Source: Rutidosis leptorrhynchoides
Lineage: Eukaryota; Streptophyta; Magnoliopsida; Asterales; Asteraceae
Length of the DNA stretch: 64,000 nucleotides
Direction: 5' to 3'
Assembly (NCBI RefSeq): GCF_046630445.1
Contig: NC_092339.1
Span: forward strand, 77,704,001-77,768,000
The notes under the pieces are model-generated. The model worked only from the letters and a program-made list of their open reading frames with translations, was not told the origin of the DNA and searched no databases. A program made the translations under genes and the position numbers. Below are positions 59,777-64,000 of this stretch, one piece after another. Within the stretch, counting starts at the first letter, position 1. Each line of letters starts with the position of its first letter.

Positions 59777-61800
59777 ATGTTGAGAAGGATGATATCTAAG
59801 AACTACTCAAGAAAAACGGTAAATTTCTACACCTAAACACCATTTAATTCGAATTTTAGTGTTCTTGAGCTATTTTTTCCCCAATTTGATTTTGATGCTT
59901 TTTAGTGTAATTAGACTTAAATTGTTTATGTATTATGCTTGTATAACCTAGATTGATGCTGTTTAACATGATTAGAAGCCGTAAACTTCAAATTTTGAAT
60001 AATCTAGGGTTTGTGTTCTTGAGCAATTTGGGGCTTTTTGATATAAACAGGTTATGGCCGATTTTTGTCATGAATTGTTGCTAAATTGAGTAGTGTAACA
60101 TGTCTAGGTAGTTAAATGATCCAAACTTTGAGCCTAAACATGATTTTGAGAATTAAAGTGGACTTTTTCAAGTCCAAAATTCATGAACTTGATTTTTGAA
60201 AGATAATGCCATTTGAGACTTGTTTATTTGCTAGTAATGATTATTTTGACATGTTATTTGAGTTGAATGCTTATGAACTTGGCGAAAATTTTCGTATATG
60301 CTTATTTGAAAAAGTGTAGATTTGATAAAAATGTGAAAATAAGCTTAAGTTTGATATAAATTGATAATGTCATTGTAATTATTTTGATTGATGATTTTGC
60401 TGACACTAATGCATATTTGGATGCACAAAATTTGTGTTTGATGTGTTTTGCAGAATGAAAGGGGTGAATCTTCATCCCAAGCCCGCCATGCTCCTGCTGA
60501 GAACTTGGAACAACAGGAGGTAGATAACTACTACAAGCAGGATGTACCTCATCCAGTCATGACCTTTTCAGATATGCACTTGGAACAGTTGCACCCGAAT
60601 CTGCGATTTGACAGACTTTGGATAGATTATCCAAAATATCAACGGGGTTTGCATACTCTTCATTCCAAGGTTGTTGAGGTACCGAGGGTCATAGAATGGG
60701 GACCCTTAGAAGCTGTAGAATTGGCTGGGCCAATTAGGGAATTACTTGTACAGAGGTATGGTAATTCTTCTTTTAATGACTGGATATGTTTATTCACCAT
60801 ACGCAGACCTGTATATAAAGTATGGTGTGAAGAGTTGTTATGTAGTATAGAGTTGAATGATCGGGTAGCTAGTTTAACCGATCGTTCTTTTATTAGATTT
60901 TTGTTAGGCGGTTCGATGCGCCACATGTCTTTACTAGACATGGCTCAGGCTTTACGTATATATACGCCTGAGGAATTAGCGTCTGCCGATTGTAGAGGAT
61001 TGATACTAAACGGTAGAAAGATAGATGAGAATTTTGATACACACGGTGTGTGGAGTCAAATGACAAGCCATCACCGTTTCAAAGGGGGAAACTACTCTTA
61101 TTTGGATATAGATAGAGCCGAATTAAGAGTGATACATAGGTTTTTAGCTAATTCGATTACACAAAGGGGTAAGAACAAAGAAAAGGTAAATGAACAAGAT
61201 TTGTTTTACCATATGTGTATTCGAGACCCACACAGCGCTGTAAGTATACCATATTGTGTGGGTTATTATTTATCAGCTATGGTTCGGGGGATGCGTCCAC
61301 ATAGCATAATAGGAGGTGGTATTTTTATTACTTTGATTGGTGAATATCTCGGTGTGGATATAAGTCGGGGGGGATTATTAGTAGAAGAGCCGGAACCCCG
61401 CGACACTATAGGTTTAAATGTATACCATGGTGCGAAAGTTTTGAAGCGGCGAAATAACGCCGCAGTACGATACAATGGTAGACATCCACAGGTAGAGAGA
61501 AACCAGGAACAAGGTAATGTAGGAGGGGGGAATGAGATGCAAGAAATGCATAGGTTTATAGCTTCTCAGGAATACGAAAATGCTAGACAGAGAGCATTTG
61601 AAGATTGGCAAGTTCATCAGAACCAGATCATAGCGCATTGCCAACATATAGGTAGAAACTATATTCCTACACCGAAACCCGTCTTCCCTCCTTGGTCGAT
61701 AGAGATGCAGCCACCATATCCTACGTATGACCCTGCCGAAGCATTCTATAGCACTTATGGTTATGCGTGGAACCCCTATTGGTACCAATATCATCCTTAG
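59777..61800 (+). CDS. Env-position gene of Athila element, spliced model (exons 59777-59818 and 60454-61800)
   Basis: The main frame has no ATG near its N-terminus: it opens through TTTTGCAG at 60453. Upstream, an ATG at 59777 opens 14 codons ending at a donor ACG|GTAAAT (59819). Joining at the acceptor keeps frame (phase 0), giving about 462 aa and a 635-bp T-rich intron with branch-like CTGAC/CTAAT near 60400. The protein is hydrophilic at its N-terminus and has a central region (RSFIRFLLGGSMRHMSLLDM, EDLFYHMC-like EQDLFYHMCIRDPH, IIGGGIFITLIGEYLG) recalling the ATHILA ORF-1/plant transposon protein family. The C-terminus is Pro/Tyr-rich. I see no signal peptide or firm membrane helix, so calling it an envelope would be unsupported. 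Confidence 0.65.
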
Positions 61801-63838
61801 TTTACTTATTTTTTTTTTATTATTTTGTAATTTGTAATTATTGATATGTTTAATACTTTTGTTAATATTGTAATCATTTTTATAATTATCTAACTTTTAT
61901 TCTTAGATTTTAATAATTTTTGAATGTGGGGTAATAAACCAAACTTCAAAAATATGTATATATGTTTGCAGTTTATCTTATGTACACAACAGGGTAAAAC
62001 AACGCATTTTCAAAGACTGGCATTAAGTTCAGCAAAAGCAACTAATTTTGACGACAAGATGCAAAATATATGTGAAATAACAACAAGACGGAATGAACAA
62101 ATGATGTGCACCATTTATCATTCAGCAAACAAACGCCAATATATTTGGAAACTTTGGTAAAAATTTAATCATTTTCACACAAATCACCCTCAATAATTTA
62201 AATTGTTACTGATTTCTTGCAAATGAGGGCATTGCAAGATCTTAAGTGTGGGAAGGGGTTAAATTCTTTCGGATTTTAAAATTTTTATATTAAACACTTG
62301 GTTACCATTAAAAATACTAGTAAAGCAGTAGTTGTATTAGAATCTAGTGCTCTCTGATAAAAAAGAACAGCCCTAGTCTTATATACTGACTACCCAATTC
62401 TAGTAAAATTTTTCAAAATTTTCAATTAAATGAATTCAAATCATGTTTATACATATTTATGAACGATAAAACTAGGTTTTAACACCGAAATTATTGTTAC
62501 CTCGGAAAGGACATAAATTGAGAAACAAATTAAAATGTTAAAATTCATTTAAAATGGAATAGAGGACGATAAAAAGAAAAATAAAAAGCCAAGTGTGGGA
62601 AAATTTACCAAATTATTTTAAACATATGTCACATATATCTGTAACAAATAACTGAAAATACTTTTGCTTTGGACTAAACTAAACTGTTTTACCCAATGAA
62701 AGAAAAGAAGAGATGGATCTACACGATGAATCAATTCCATCATTAAAAGGAAGTAAAGTCTTCCGAAAAAGAAACGCGCTTCTTGATTTAGGTCATGAAG
62801 TTGTCGTCCAGACCAGCTGTAGGTTGACGAAAAATCTAGAAAAGTCATCACTAAAATCAGCAGGAAATCCACGGACCTCAGCATTAAACAGGGTCGCCAA
62901 GTGGTCAGATTTATCCTAACCATGAGAAGGATTTATCTCGTACAATGGGGGGGCACCATGCAAATTAGCTGGATAAGACTAATGAATCAGATCCCCAGAA
63001 AGGATAATCTCCTTAAAGATTAAAAATCAGCTTTTAAGACTGATATTACTCAATCCTAGAGATTGACCTTAAAGATTGAGAATTCAAACTCATGGAATTC
63101 AATGATATCTAAACTCGAGCTTAAACGAGAAAATACTTTGATCAAAAATTACAAACCGATTTGTTTTCTGAAAACCCTATTTTCAATGCGTTCATTACCA
63201 TTGAACGTAAAATCCTAGGAATTCACCTGGAATTCATTAGGTCACCTGAACCAAATCGGGTGTCAACCGTAAGAACGGTGGTTGCATAGCATGGTCAAAG
63301 ACAGGACCTTGTGCCAGACCGACAAATTATAAGGGTGAGCTTTACTATTGCTCCTACCAAGGATAGTAATTGCGTCCGACACGTTATAGACCATAATCAA
63401 AAGCATGTCACGGGACATTGCCTTAACAGTTGCTTGTTCAACACTTTCCTTTACAACCGGACGGTAGTTTACCGAAAGGTAATATACGGGACAAGTAAAC
63501 TGGACGTGTTGCTTTCCAAATACAAGGTTAGCAAGTGGGTGACACAAAACCGCAAGTTTTGAGCTAAAATTTTCAAATCTGAAACCCACCAAACCCACAA
63601 AAATATTTTGCAAACACCGGTAAAGGGTTATTCCGGAAAACTTATCTAGGGTAAAAACTAGATTTCGAAAGATCAAATGTTTTCATAAAGATCCAATTTC
63701 CTTAATGGATCTAAATTTTTATAGTCATGTGGGACTGTAAACCATATCGTTACTTCCATTGTTTATACCGCCGTATAGAAATCACTGATGTACAAAGTGT
63801 GAAGAATAAAGAAGTGATTCTAGTATTTCAAGACAATA
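61801..63838 (+). other. 3' untranslated internal region of Athila element
   Basis: About 2 kb without a supported gene. PPT-like AAGTGTGGGA occurs at about 62244 and 62588. The CCGAAATTATT-type motif recurs at 62461-62515. Short ORFs (for example 62713-62919, and minus 63263-63676) lack recognisable motifs. Confidence 0.6.
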
Positions 63839-63876
63839 TTGCTTGAGGACAAGCAACGCTCAAGTGTGGGAATATT
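63839..63876 (+). other. Hairpin and polypurine tract of Athila element
   Basis: TTGCTTGAGGACAAGCAA (63839-63856) is a perfect 7-bp-stem hairpin with a 4-nt loop. Then CAAGTGTGGGAATAT, the PPT, abuts the LTR start TGATAATG. This GCTTGAGGACAAGC-then-AAGTGTGGG pattern is a usual hallmark of Athila-type elements. Confidence 0.85.
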
Positions 63877-64000
63877 TGATAATGCTAAAAACGAACATAT
63901 ATTTCATAGCATTATTCCTCAAGAAAGACAAGCTTTTAGTTGCAATTGTTCTATTTACAAGAGATATTCGTTTAAATAATAAAAGGTGAAGACAAAAGGC
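63877..64000 (+). mobile_element. 3' LTR of Athila element, first 124 bp
   Basis: Identical to 49141-49264 over all 124 visible bases, continuing beyond the window. The identity suggests a recent insertion, although the sample is short. Confidence 0.93.

Noticed and set aside
60448..61800. Calling the 450-codon ORF an envelope protein
   Set aside because: No signal peptide, cleavage site or clear membrane anchor is visible. Only its position recalls env-like genes; sequence resembles the ATHILA ORF-1-type family.
62618..63676. ORFs of 68-137 codons in the Athila 3' region
   Set aside because: No motifs; they overlap each other on both strands and lie in a region expected to be untranslated.

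Overview
The window is nuclear DNA of a flowering plant, almost entirely nested transposable elements. It is AT-rich, full of (TA)n and (TTA)n microsatellites, and contains Ty3/gypsy elements (Tekay-type and Athila-type), one Ty1/copia element, several MITEs, tRNA-derived SINE-like pieces and one plausible small host gene. The LTR styles (TGTGACGACCC..., twin CGCGACTCGCG-type palindromes) suggest Asteraceae, but that is inference; no taxonomic marker was seen.

Layout. (1) 1-9449: a recently inserted, minus-strand, non-autonomous gypsy element (element 1). Its two ~3.1-kb LTRs are nearly identical (the left one is cut by the window edge). Its internal region holds a decayed coiled-coil ORF and a captured fragment of a poly(A)-binding protein (PABP) gene. 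(2) 9450-16973: a Tekay-type chromovirus, split in gag by element 1, with pol intact to a chromodomain and a 3.4-kb 3' LTR. (3) 16974-19784: an Ale-like copia element, split by the Tekay element and broken by stops and frameshifts. This gives a three-level nest: element 1 in Tekay in copia. (4) 19785-28403: low-copy intergenic DNA with two Harbinger-like MITEs, a hAT MITE, two tRNA-like/SINE-like sequences and a Harbinger-ORF1-type (NAM-associated, GSTT3-like) pseudogene broken by a large microsatellite. (5) 28404-31536: a solo LTR of the element 1 superfamily with a CACAC target duplication. (6) 31537-34511: low-copy DNA with a 117-aa AT-hook protein gene. (7) 34512-39982: a second non-autonomous element (element 2) with 5' LTR, PBS, an intact 186-aa coiled-coil ORF and a PABP fragment at the corresponding place. 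(8) 39983-49140: diverged and rearranged LTRs in opposing orientations. (9) 49141-64000: an Athila-type element with 5' LTR, tRNA-Asp-type PBS, gag, pol, a small zinc-knuckle ORF, a spliced env-position gene with its own candidate promoter, PPT and the first 124 bp of the 3' LTR.

The most notable signals are: PABP coding sequence captured by a non-autonomous retrotransposon family and present in two elements here; a U3 promoter block shared between the Athila LTR and one LTR of the unrelated family but absent from its sister LTR; pairs of perfect palindromes about 20-26 bp upstream of TATA-like boxes in several element types, including in front of the Athila env-position gene; and an in-frame 635-bp candidate intron in that gene.

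All functions are read from motifs by eye; no database search was possible.
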